In this document: piece by piece, positions 12,101 through 22,537 of the stretch | How the letters are laid out: each line of letters opens with the position of its first letter | Position numbering within the stretch: the first letter of the stretch is position 1 | DNA from: Sclerotinia nivalis | Taxonomy: Eukaryota; Ascomycota; Leotiomycetes; Helotiales; Sclerotiniaceae | Length of the DNA stretch: 64,000 bases | Direction of reading: 5' to 3' | Assembly: GCA_029531795.1 (NCBI GenBank) | Contig: JAPEIS010000012.1 | Span: 1,364,001-1,428,000 of the forward strand | Notes under the pieces: model-generated | Told to the model about the DNA's origin: nothing | The model's input: the letters and a program-made list of their open reading frames with translations, nothing else | Database searches by the model: none | Position numbers and translations under genes: made by a program

Positions 12101-13408
12101 TTCACGTCGAAAGAGTGTTTCAATTCTCAACACAATGGTTTGGGCTCTGTCCGTGTTCGATAGAGCGGAACCAATGGATTTTCCGTAAGTCCGCAGGGGA
12201 GTAACTCGTCAAACCTGTTCTTGCAGCTTAAGTCGCGCCGAACTTCGACATGATCCAAAGAAAGAAAATCACAGAGATAACTAGTAATTCGAGGAATCAG
12301 GCTATGTTAGTCGCATGTGCTGCCAACAAATGGATGCAGGTAAAAGTAAAAGATGGTGCAAAAGAGCAAAAGCTGCCCCTGCTACTCAACCCTTCCCGAT
12401 AAGAAAATAAAGAGGGTCGAGGGTCGAGTTGTCGAGATCTAATGCCTGTAAAATTGTTCCAGATGCAGTTCGAGTCAGGATAGATACCTAAGGATGCTAC
12501 TATATTTGGAAATCCGGAAAATTTTGTTCCAGTGATTTTTCTTTCTTCAATACTAAATGGCCAAGTCGACCGGTAGACATGAGTCGGTACCGGTAGATAT
12601 GAGTCTGTATTTGTAATGACAAGGTTTGGGGTCTTGGAAATGAGTGAGAGAGTGGGACCTGGGGAATGAACTAGGGGAACGCTGACTGCATGATATGACA
12701 ATGCACAAAAGACAAAAAGATAGAAATTAATTCTTTTGTAACAATACAAAATCAATTAACGACGGCACGTAATGGTTGATCCTACCACATCGCTCAAGGC
12801 ACCAACATTAAAGTTGTTTTTAGTTCGTAAGCTTAAATATGGTCATGTCCGTGGCACCTCCCCCTTTACTCCTCACAAGCCGCCGCTTACGATGCACATC
12901 AGCCTTGCGAAAGAACCCAGAACTGGTTAAGCTCGACGAAACGAGTAGATCCCAGTAGTCATCCGGCTAGATGTTTGCCCGGCTCACCAATTTATACGAT
13001 ATTCTCCACAAACATCTCTGGGAAAGATGGATATTTATATATAGGGAGCTAAAATGACGTGCAGATAAACCAAGACGCTGAAGCCGAGAACGCAAGAATG
13101 TCTGAACCTTAGGTATTTGCGATGTGCTAGTAAACTGTGTTTGAAGTTCGGACGATATCGCCTCAGATTGCCCTACATATGATCCCAATCCTCCGAAAGA
13201 CAAGCTAGTGCCAAGGTCATCGGCGAGCAACATACTTCATATACATATATATCGGTACCGTGATAATGATTCGTCTTTCCTTTTGTGGCAACAACTTTAC
13301 AGTGGCTTTTCCGACCGAATCTCTTGTCGTGGATGCCTTCCAGAACTTCCATCATGGGTGTCAACCCCTTGCAGAAAGCTTATCAGCCGCTTCTTTGGAC
13401 CATCGTCT
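12101..13408. promoter_or_regulatory. Upstream region of the Zn2Cys6 gene
   Basis: About 1.3 kb between the regulator start and the 3' end of the WD40 gene. It contains a tandem 20-bp duplication at 12569-12608 with CCGG cores (listed separately). No gene is supported. Confidence 0.5.
12569..12608. repeat. Tandem 20-bp repeat with CCGG cores
   Basis: Two adjacent 20-mers, ACCGGTAGACATGAGTCGGT and ACCGGTAGATATGAGTCTGT, differing at two positions, about 470-510 bp upstream of the Zn2Cys6 start codon. Zn2Cys6 proteins read CGG half-sites, so this is a candidate cis element (inference). Confidence 0.7.
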
Positions 13409-14792
13409 TTACTTCCTTTCTAAATCGACTCCAATGATCTTCAAGCCACCGTTTTCCACATATGCTAGAATATATTTGTTTGGGTGCCAGGCGACAACCG
13501 GACAAGGGCCACCTTTGACGGTGTACACATGCTCTCCAGTTTCAGTATGGGTAATTTCCAATCCTGTGCCTTCATCACTACCTCCAACGATATAGCTTCC
13601 GTCAAAGCTAAAACTTATACTCCTGACGGGGCCTATCATATCAATCAAAGTACGTTGGCATATCCAGTCGGTTGTATCCCAAAGTGCAATGATAGAATCT
13701 GAGCCCCCACTTGCCAAGAATCTTGCCGTTGGCTGCACCTCTACAGAAAGACACGAGGATGTATGTCCATTTAAAGTGAAAGGCTGTGAAGCCTCAAAGG
13801 TCATATTAAAGACAGGTTTGAAGTCTGGATAGGATAGAATCTTGATACGACCTTCTCCTGTTGTAAGAAAGATTTTGTTACCGCTCCAACAGAAAGCAAT
13901 TTGATTTGTCTGCACTGGCTGCTGATGTGAGGTAATAGGAGTTGATTGTGTTGGGGAGAGTATGTAGATGTTATCAGCCTAGTAATGATTAGCTTTCGTC
14001 TAAAATATCCAACGTAGATCTCAAGGTTTCTTAAATAGTGTCAGGTAACGGCTTAGCTATGTTCATACAGGGTGTCCAATAGTCCGGACCACGCAGACTA
14101 GATGTGAGCATTTTAATGTTTGAAAACAATTCAACATTCAAAACTAATTGAATATCCCAATCGAAGTCAGGAATTGAAAACCACATTATTGGACTGCAGC
14201 TTGGACTATTGGAAACCCTGTGTTCATAGGAAATACACATATTTGTACAGGTAGAAGCATGCATACCTTGTTACCAACAATAAGACTCTCGCCATCAGGG
14301 CTCCAGACGAGTGTAAAGGCGTCACCTAATCCTTTGACTTCGTTGATCACAGCTTTCGTTCTGACATCCCAAAATTTGACTACACCATCACTACTCACAC
14401 TGGCAAGTTCAGCATCTTTTACTGGATTGAAAGCCACCTTTTCGATTCCAGCACTGTGACCGACAAGTTGAGTGGAGTAATTCACTGAGGGCCTCTCAGG
14501 ATTCCAGACTCTCAGCGTCTTATCCGCCGCCCCAGTCGCGATAAGGTTGCCCATTGGAGACCATGCAATGCTCCTCAAACTATACGGCGAGTCAGTGGTC
14601 ACAATTCCATATCACGTGCCTTCATGGGCATTTTCACACATAAACGGGTGAACAAGCAAGTGAAAGAGGGGCGTACCTGTGCGAGCCAGCGCCTCTTGTA
14701 CCGGGATCGTTATAGGTTTGGGTCTTCAAAGAGCTAAAATATCCGGAGAACTTCTCCTTTGAGAGACTCTGTCGATGGCGGAGGGGCGCCAT
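13409..14792 (-). CDS. THOC3: WD40 protein, THO complex subunit Tex3/THOC3-like
   Basis: Three exons, 14792-14677, 14579-14267 and 13978-13409, about 332 residues, almost all beta-propeller. The N terminus with SLSKEKFSGYF and YNDPGTRGAGSHSLRSIAWS is typical of THOC3, and blades such as TGAADKTLRVWN, ASVSSDGVVKFWD and LASGGSDSIIALWD are clear. THOC3 links transcription to mRNA export in the nucleus (family knowledge). Intron 2 is unusually long (about 288 nt) because it holds a 153-bp hAT-type MITE. The gene is divergent from RIC1 across about 390 bp. Confidence 0.9.
14068..14220. mobile_element. hAT-type MITE inside an intron
   Basis: A 153-bp non-coding element with terminal inverted repeats CAGGGTGTCCAATAGTCC and CAGGGTTTCCAATAGTCC (17 of 18 match), flanked on both sides by the exact 8-bp duplication TGTTCATA (14060-14067 and 14221-14228). 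An 8-bp target duplication and CAGGG ends are hallmarks of hAT elements. It sits in intron 2 of the THOC3-like gene, leaving both splice sites in place. Confidence 0.88.
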
Positions 14793-15183
14793 CTTTTGTG
14801 GTTATTAGGGATTTGTTGCGGATGCTGAAAGTAGTATAATATCATGTAATCTTTGAGACTGCTTCAAATAAAGAAGGAAATGCGTACTCTTGTCATGAAA
14901 ACTTTGGAAATTTAAAGATCATGGCTAGGAATACCTAGATAATTGTACTTGTTGTATTGTGATCAATAATATATCGAGTCTTCACACAGACATACCTAGC
15001 ATACACCCCAGTGCCGAGAATTAGCCGTGCTTTCAGTGAAATCAACCTTAAAAGATCATGCGCTTTTGATTCAAGTACCTCGTATTTGAAACACAACGAA
15101 GAGCAACTTGCTCAGAATATATGTCAATAATTTCCGCGGATATGCGATGATATGGATGAAACTTCTAGTGGCATTGGACAGCC
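14793..15183. promoter_or_regulatory. Divergent promoter THOC3-like / RIC1
   Basis: About 390 bp shared by two genes read outward. No TATA box or repeat stands out. Both products act in basic cell processes, so constitutive expression is likely. Confidence 0.5.
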
Positions 15184-18100
15184 ATGTACTGGCCGATTGG
15201 AGCTCCTCGAATATATGCAGCAAGCAGCAGTGCCGCATCTAAAGATCGTATTATTCAAACCGATGATGACATCGAGTCGCGGGAACCTACAGAAGGCAGT
15301 GGATCTCTCATAAATGCGCCAGATGATGACGCCGAGGAGAGAGTTGATGATGATCAAGGGTTAACCTCTGGTTTATCGACACCCATAACGCCTATCACTC
15401 CGGGCATAAAGCCAGTCGAACACGACACTCACATTCGGCCGTGGAATAGGTCGTCCCTCACAGATGCATCTTATTTTCCTTCTAGTCGGTCAGAAAATGA
15501 TCCACTGTTGGCACTGAGAATATCTCGAAGTGGCCATCTTTTCGCGGTTATAACATCTACCTCCTTGACAATATGGCAGACAAAGGTACTTTTGATCCGA
15601 AACACTACGGACTTGCGGTTGACGGTTGCTAATATACTCTTCTAGCCTACTGCTATATTGGCCGTTGTCGTTCGGTCTTCCAAATCCCTTGCTACATACG
15701 GATCGAATGTTTCCCTCCTCCTCCGACCCGACTCTATGATATTCGTCGTTCAGACAACAAACGGTTTCCTTATAACTTACACTTTAGCCACAGATCCCGA
15801 TTCCAGAGTATTCAAGCCACACTTTGACAATCACACAAATCGCAGGCAGAGTAATTTTAGTGGTCACAGAAGTCGGGGCGGCGATAGGATCCTTTGGGGT
15901 CCAGGCGAGGGAGGTGGTGTAAGGGATGTGAGCGTAAAGTTTCGGATGGTCATCAAAGTTGACGCGGGTATCGGCAATGCTTTAGCATTGGATGATGAAT
16001 TGGTCGTAGCAACAAGAAAGCCGGGCGCAGTACAGTGCATCAGATGGACTCCAGACAGTACAGGCAACCAAACGAGTACAGAAATCTTTAGCCGGATGGA
16101 ATGGCTAGCTAAGAAAGCCAGTGTAACGGAAATGGTTTATGATAGACCGATGAATCTTTCCACTTGGACTACTAGTGATGGAAGGGCATATGCAGTACAG
16201 CGTCAGACTCAGCACAAGGATTCGGACGGGCACCGGAAATTATTCAGAGGCTATTGCTTTCATATACCTACCAATGAAGACAACCATGCAATCAAATCAG
16301 CTATTAACGCTAGATTCTCCCTTATTGCTGTTGGCTGTAATGATGGCACCGTACAAGTCTACAACGCCAAGGATTATGTCGGAAATGTACCGCCTTCACA
16401 TATCCATCGTCTGTCGGTTTCCCGACAATCATCTGGTCGGTTGGCTTGTCTAAGCTACTCTCCAGACGGATACAGCCTTTTTGCAGGATATGAAAATGGC
16501 TGGGCGATGTGGAGTGTGTTTGGTAAACCAGGAGCAAACAGCTTTGGATCAGACCGAAGAATATGCGAAGAGAATAACGAGGGCTGGCTTGTTGGTGTCA
16601 AAGAAGCCGTTTGGCTTGGTGGTGGGACCGAGATCCTTCTTATAAGCCAACAAGACAATCGGCTATGGACTTTAGAAATGGCGCGCAGTGCTATTACTGG
16701 ATGCTATGCTTCTGCAAATATATCTCGCACGTTACTTCAAACCACCTCGAGTATAATGGTTTACCGAGGTTATGATATGCCTGATCTTACTACCATATCA
16801 GCTGAATCTTCTTTGTGGCACAACGCTCAAATCCCTTCCAGTTATCTGGTGGATCAATGGCCCATACGTTGTTCAGTTATATCGTCCGATGGCCGATATG
16901 TTGCAGTAGCAGGCCGGCGTGGTCTTGCCCATTACAGCGTCAACAGTGGTCGATGGAAGACTTTCATCAATGAAAATATGGAGAACGAATTCCAGGTACG
17001 AGGAGGTATGTGTTGGCATCAGCACATTCTAGTGGCTGCTGTAGAAGCTGGGGAATCTTTCGAGTTGCGTTTATTCTCACGCGAGGCTCCTCTCGACAAC
17101 ACTGCCATGTTGCATGTCGAATACCTACCAGCACCGGTGGTTCTCATTGCTCCATCTGGAGAAGACTCTCTACTTGTCTATACGTACGACAATTTACTGT
17201 ATCATTACATATTCGCAACAACAAATGGTGTAGTGAAGCTTGTGCAGGTTGGACAAATAGCTTTTCATGGCATTGTTCGATCACCAGCTAGAGTGAGAGG
17301 TCTAAGTTGGATTCTGCCAGATGAGCAAATAATAGAGGGGGACCCCTCACAAGATGTGGCTGTCGCGACTGTCCTCTTCTTGGTTGATGGCAAACTTGTT
17401 TTACTGCAGCCGTCACTCAATGATGAACGCAAACTTAAATACGACATGCGAGTTATTGCACAAAATATCGAATTCTATGCTCTTATGAGAGATCAACCTT
17501 TAGCTAATCCACCTCGAAATACCGAGTCTACGGAGGAATTGGGGGATCATGGGCAAGGGAATGGTTTGCGAGACGCTCTTTGGTTCTTTGAAGGAAATGA
17601 GATCAAAGTATGGCCCGAGGTTCAGGATGTCCTTCGCTCAGCTCCATCGGAGTTAGGTCGCGAACTTCCGTCCACAGTCTCCATTTCAATCGATTTCTAC
17701 CCTCTATCAGTTCTACTTGGTAAAGGTATTCTCCTTGGCCTCGAATCTGATCTAGTTCAGCGTCGCGATGTGAATTTTGCCTTTTTCAAATTCACCATAA
17801 GGGTATGTGAGCATGATGACAACATAAGTAGGATCTGCGTTAACATATAATCTAGACTCATCTGTTTATCCCACAAGTTCTACGTTTCCACTTATCTCGA
17901 TTCGATTCTTCAGCAGCTTTACATCTAGCTCATCAGTATCAAAAACTTGAGTACTTTGCGCACTCACTTGAAATTTTATTACATAATGTTCTCGACGAGG
18001 AAGTAGATACGCCGCCGTCACCTGAGACAGCTTTACTACCAGGCGTGTTATCGTTTTTATCCTCGTTTCCTCAATACCTGGATATCGTTGTTCAATGTAC

Positions 18101-18563
18101 TCGTAAAACGGAAGTGAGGTCATGGCGGACGCTATTCACATATCTACCACCACCACAAGAGCTATTCGAAGAATCATTACAAAGAGGATCTTTGAAGACA
18201 GCGGGTGGATACTTACTTATCCTTCATACTTTCGAAGAATTGAGTTCAAGCTCAGAACAACTTGTTCGTTTGCTTTCTCGTGCAAAAGACGAAGAGGATT
18301 GGGAATTGTGTAAAGAACTCGCACGATTCTTAACAGCTCTTGATGAAACTGGCGCTACATTAATGGAGGCTTTGGAGATGGTCAGCCTTAGAAGCCCTAA
18401 AAATGACCGTGAAGCCACGAGTTTTATGTTTGAAGGTACAAAATTAAAGGTGCCTCGCCTAATTAAAGAAGCTGATGTTAATGGAAATGATGGTTATGGA
18501 GATTCCAGTTCGGGAATGTCTCAGGGGAGCAGTGAGCCGGACTATTTTTCCACCCGCCACTAG
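15184..18563 (+). CDS. ric1: Ric1, subunit of the Ypt6/Rab6 exchange factor
   Basis: Three exons, 15184-15585, 15646-17802 and 17856-18563, about 1,088 residues. The start MYWPIGAPRIYAA is the conserved Ric1 opening. An acidic insert (about 30-100) precedes WD40-like blades: ISRSGHLFAVITSTSLTIWQ, LIAVGCNDGTVQVYN and LACLSYSPDGYSLFAGYENG. The C-terminal third is helical and holds the conserved RIC1 domain around FAHSLEILLHNVLDEEV and LFEESLQRGSLKTAGGYLLI. With Rgp1 it activates Ypt6 for endosome-to-Golgi retrograde traffic (family knowledge). No Rgp1 gene is nearby. An acidic Ser-rich tail ends the protein. Confidence 0.94.
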
Positions 18564-19135
18564 GTCATTAGTGAGTAAGTTTTGGTGATTGGCATTTCAA
18601 AGGTGTTTGGAAGGCGTTTAGGCAAGGCTCATACTTGAATAAAACGATGAGTGCCATGGTTTGCATGACATTATGGCTTCAGGCGGTTGAGTACTTCAGA
18701 ATATCGCAGCAACATTATACCTAGTAATTACAGACAAGCTTATCTAATTGGATCACTGATATGAATGCCGTGTATGCACTTGTTAGAAATGACAAAAGCA
18801 TAATTAGATCACGCAAATTGCAGTAACAAAAATTCTATCTCCAATGCATAATTGGATCGAAACATTAAAGGGTTAAAAACATTAGTAGATGCAATTAGAG
18901 TTCTTAATATTGTGATGTCCGTTTGTACTTGGCTGAAGGGAAGAGCCACAGGAGTCACGCTGTAGCGAACAGGCTAGCTCCACTAGCGCTTTCCCTCGAT
19001 AAGAGCTACCTTGAGGCTTGAATCAACAGACCAATCCTCGAGTATAACCAACAACCACGACGAAACTACCAAGACATAACATACTCTCGCTCCACAACAT
19101 TTTGATACCCCAAGGAGCTGAGTAGTAAGTTCATC
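18564..19135. promoter_or_regulatory. Intergenic region RIC1 to vma13
   Basis: About 570 bp holding the RIC1 terminator and the vma13 promoter on the same strand. AT-rich, with no repeat or gene seen. Confidence 0.45.
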
Positions 19136-20683
19136 ATGTCTCTCGATCCACCCACCTACCTTTATTCGTTGATGAACAACATCCGCCAACGTCCAATACC
19201 CTGGGATGGCGCGGTACGAGCTGGCACAATCACCGATGATCAATTAAGCAAGATTCGAGCTGTCGATAAAGTAAGAAAGGAACAAAGAAAGGAGATTGTA
19301 GAAAAAGATCCGGATGCGTATAGAAAGCTTTTTGTTGGTTCGGAAGGAGAATCAAGCGTTTTGGAATCAGCGACGAGAGCAAAGCGCCCAGATGTTGTTC
19401 AGTATATTTTGGTCTTGTTGGGCGATTTACTCGATGGTATGATATCTGCCACTCAAATATTGACTTTATGAGTACTGACAGAGACTGAATAGGTATTCCA
19501 ACGTTATCAAAGACTCTTTCAGAACACGATGATCCATACAGACCCTTCCTCCCACTACTGGCTCAATCCCTTGAACTTGAAAGCCCCATACCCTTGCTCA
19601 CCTCTACGGTTCTCACAAGCATAATCTCTGGCTCTAAAGATACATCTCAAAATGCCTTGGAGGCAATGCCAAAACTGCTGCACTATTTATCAACATTGGC
19701 AAAGAGCTCGGATGGCGGGTTACAGGATATAGCAGTGTTACAATACTCATCATTTTTACAAGGCAAAAAGTCAAGAGAGCTATTCTGGAATCAGAGGTCT
19801 GACACAATCGAACCTTTAATTGCAATCCTTAAATCAGCTGCAGGCGTTACCAATGGCGACTCCGAATCAACATTGTGGAGTGGTACTGCAAGTATTCGAA
19901 GTGGGCCAGAAGGAACATTAGGCGGCGGAGTTGGTCTGCAGTTGCTCTACCACGTGCTCCTGGTTTTGTGGCAGTTGAGCTTTGAGGGTGCTGCCATTGG
20001 TGAGGGACTTGAGGAGTAAGTATTGGCTATTGAGTGATCCGTAATGACACAACTAACTAATTCATAGCGAGTACGATATTATTCCAATTTATACGCAACT
20101 TTTGAGACTATCACCAAAGGAAAAGACAACTCGATTGTTAATATCTTCTCTATACAACCTCCTTTCTTCGAATCAAAGTTCATTACTCCCCGTGGCGGTC
20201 TTCGCTCGTCTCCCAGCTCTTCTACAAAATCTGAATGGACGCCATCTCACAGACGAAGATCTTTTGGAGGATCTCAAGAAACTGAGCGAAATTTTAGACG
20301 AGCACACAAAGACTCAAACTACTTTCGATGAGTATGCTGCAGAGGTACATTCTGGTCATCTCCGTTGGTCACCACCCCATCGAAATCAAATATTTTGGGC
20401 TGAGAACGCTCGCAAAATCCTCGATTATGAGCAAGGAGAGCTATGTAAGAAGCTTGCGGAGATTATGAGTAAGCCTTGGGAAAATGACAAGCAAGTTCTT
20501 GCTATTGCATGCAATGATGTAGGATACTTGGTCAAAGAAGTTCCGGAAAAGAGGTATCAATTAGAAAAACTGGGTCTCAAGACTAGAGTTATGGAATTGA
20601 TGACGGAGCCTGACGAGACGGTGAGATGGGAGAGTTTAAATGCTCTTTCGGGATGGTTGAGATACAGTTTTGAGACGAAGTAA
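19136..20683 (+). CDS. vma13: V-type proton ATPase subunit H
   Basis: Three exons, 19136-19436, 19493-20015 and 20068-20683, about 479 residues, the usual length for fungal Vma13. The N-terminal half is HEAT/armadillo-like. The C-terminal domain has the family blocks RWSPPHRNQIFWAENARK, ACNDVGYLVKEVPEKR and LGLKTRVMELMTEPDETVRW. Subunit H joins the V1 sector to the membrane and regulates its activity, so it acts at the vacuole and Golgi. An earlier thought that it is a HSPBP1-type armadillo protein was dropped after reading the C-terminal half. Confidence 0.95.
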
Positions 20684-21109
20684 AGGATTGCGTTGATGTT
20701 GTGATTATGGGCATGGATAAGTTGTATTATTGAGAGGCTAGAAGCCTCATGAGAGAAGCTGCATCTTCAACCGTTTGCAACCGATCAAAATCCCAGCAAA
20801 GGATCGATTGTGTCAATGCGCGGATGTTCAATTAGTGTAGAAACAATGATGAGGAATTTTTATATCAATCCTACAAAATTGGCGGTACCTATGTATAGTG
20901 TAGTGACTATAGGCCGTTAATACCCCGCGATCCCTTGTGAATGCCTGTAATGCTCACATTTTATAGGTCTGTACCCCGCGAAGAACCCCCACTTTCATAG
21001 GCCACAGTGAGCCGACTCCGGGCTGGCCTTTATCCTTAATCTAATGTCAACACAAGCTTCCCATAATTTTTAACAATATAAAATTTTCATAACAATCAAT
21101 TGATAAAAA
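20684..21109. promoter_or_regulatory. Intergenic region vma13 to gcv1
   Basis: About 430 bp. TACCCCGCGA occurs twice (around 20920 and 20971), which may be a regulatory pair for the glycine-cleavage gene; this is only an observation. No gene. Confidence 0.4.
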
Positions 21110-22537
21110 ATGAGACAATTCAAAGCTGCGACTGGTTTTTGTGATGCTGTATTCATCAATCGCGCAGTACCAAGATGCTCCCGTCAACTTTCAACAGCTC
21201 TCCGATGTCAAACCTCCACTGCGACCTCCCCCTTATCACTCAAGACCACTGCTCGATTCCCAACATCTGCCGTAGCGATAAGACAGCAGAGGTCTATTCG
21301 TCATGCTTCATCGTCCTCGCCATCATCTACGGAACTCCGTAAAACCCCTCTCTACGATCTGCATATTGCCAATGGTGGAAAGATGGTTCCGTTTGGTGGC
21401 TTCCACATGCCAGTCCAATACTCCGGACTCTCTGTGAGCGCCTCGCATCATTTCACGAGGGAGCATGCCAGTCTTTTCGATGTGAGCCATATGGTTCAAC
21501 ATCGATTTGAGGGTCCAGGAGCAACCGCCTTTTTGCAGAGGATTACACCAGCTAGTATTGCGAATTTGGCCTTACATCAGGGAGGGTTGAGTTGTTTGTT
21601 GCATCCTGGGACTGGAGGAATTGTGGATGATACTATTATTACGAGACTGGGCCCGGAACTGTTTTATGTGGTTACAAATGCAGGATGCAGGGAAAAGGAT
21701 TTGAAATACTTAGGAGAGGAGTTGGAGGCGTTTGCAAAGGAAGGAGGAGAGAAGGTTGGGTGGGAGGTGCTTGATGGGTGGGGTTTGGTGGCGCTTCAGG
21801 GGCCGGAGAGTGAGGGGATTTTGAAAGAGGTTTTGGTTGAAGAGTCAGGTGAGGGGGATCTTAAGGATTTCTTGTTTGGTCAGTCAAGGTTTATGAAGAT
21901 TCGATTGGTCGATGGGACGATATCTGGGAATTTGTTGGTTAGTAGAGGTGGTTATACGGGAGAAGATGGATTCGAGATATCTATACCAGAGAGTGAGACG
22001 GTGAAGGTTACCGAATCGTTATTGAAGAGTGCCGGCGAGGAAAAGCTACAATTGGCGGGGCTTGGTGCGAGAGATAGTCTGAGATTGGAGGCGGGTATGT
22101 GTTTATATGGTCACGATTTAGATGATACGACTACACCTGTGGAAGCAGCTCTAGGATGGGTAGTAGGAAAAGAGAGGAGAACAGAAGGGGGCTTTCACGG
22201 GGCTGAAATTATTCTTAGACAACTCACCCCGAAAAGTAAAGGTGGAAGTGGAGTAGAAAGAAGAAGAATCGGCCTGATAGTCGAAGGAGCACCAGCTCGC
22301 GAGGGTGCGGATATTGTGAATGATAGGGGAGAAAAAATCGGGAATATCACAAGTGGATGTCCCAGTCCGACATTGGGCAAGAATGTCGCGATGGGCTATA
22401 TTAAGGATGGATTTCATAAGGCGGGTACAGATGTGAGTGTGGTGGTGAGAGGCAAAGAGAGGAAGGCAAAGGTTACTAAGATGCCTTTTGTACCGTCGAA
22501 GTATTGGAAAGGAACTAGTGGGACTGCTCCTGCTTGA
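21110..22537 (+). CDS. gcv1: Aminomethyltransferase, glycine cleavage T protein
   Basis: Single-exon gene of 475 residues. The first 70 residues are basic and Ser/Thr-rich, a mitochondrial presequence ending near RHASSSSPSS. GcvT signatures follow: LYDLHIANGGKMVPFGGFHM, VQYSGLSVSASHHFTREHAS, SLFDVSHMVQHRF, NLLVSRGGYTGEDGFEIS and GLGARDSLRLEAGMCLYGHD. The C-terminal barrel has GNITSGCPSPTLGKNVAMGY. It transfers the methylene group of glycine to tetrahydrofolate in the mitochondrial matrix, working with P, H and L proteins encoded elsewhere. The usual fungal length is matched and no intron is needed. Confidence 0.97.
   Translation: MRQFKAATGFCDAVFINRAVPRCSRQLSTALRCQTSTATSPLSLKTTARFPTSAVAIRQQRSIRHASSSSPSSTELRKTPLYDLHIANGGKMVPFGGFHMPVQYSGLSVSASHHFTREHASLFDVSHMVQHRFEGPGATAFLQRITPASIANLALHQGGLSCLLHPGTGGIVDDTIITRLGPELFYVVTNAGCREKDLKYLGEELEAFAKEGGEKVGWEVLDGWGLVALQGPESEGILKEVLVEESGEGDLKDFLFGQSRFMKIRLVDGTISGNLLVSRGGYTGEDGFEISIPESETVKVTESLLKSAGEEKLQLAGLGARDSLRLEAGMCLYGHDLDDTTTPVEAALGWVVGKERRTEGGFHGAEIILRQLTPKSKGGSGVERRRIGLIVEGAPAREGADIVNDRGEKIGNITSGCPSPTLGKNVAMGYIKDGFHKAGTDVSVVVRGKERKAKVTKMPFVPSKYWKGTSGTAPA

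Noticed and set aside
19136..20683. HSPBP1/Fes1-type nucleotide exchange factor
   Set aside because: The C-terminal blocks with FWAENARK and NDVGYLVKEVP are those of V-ATPase subunit H.
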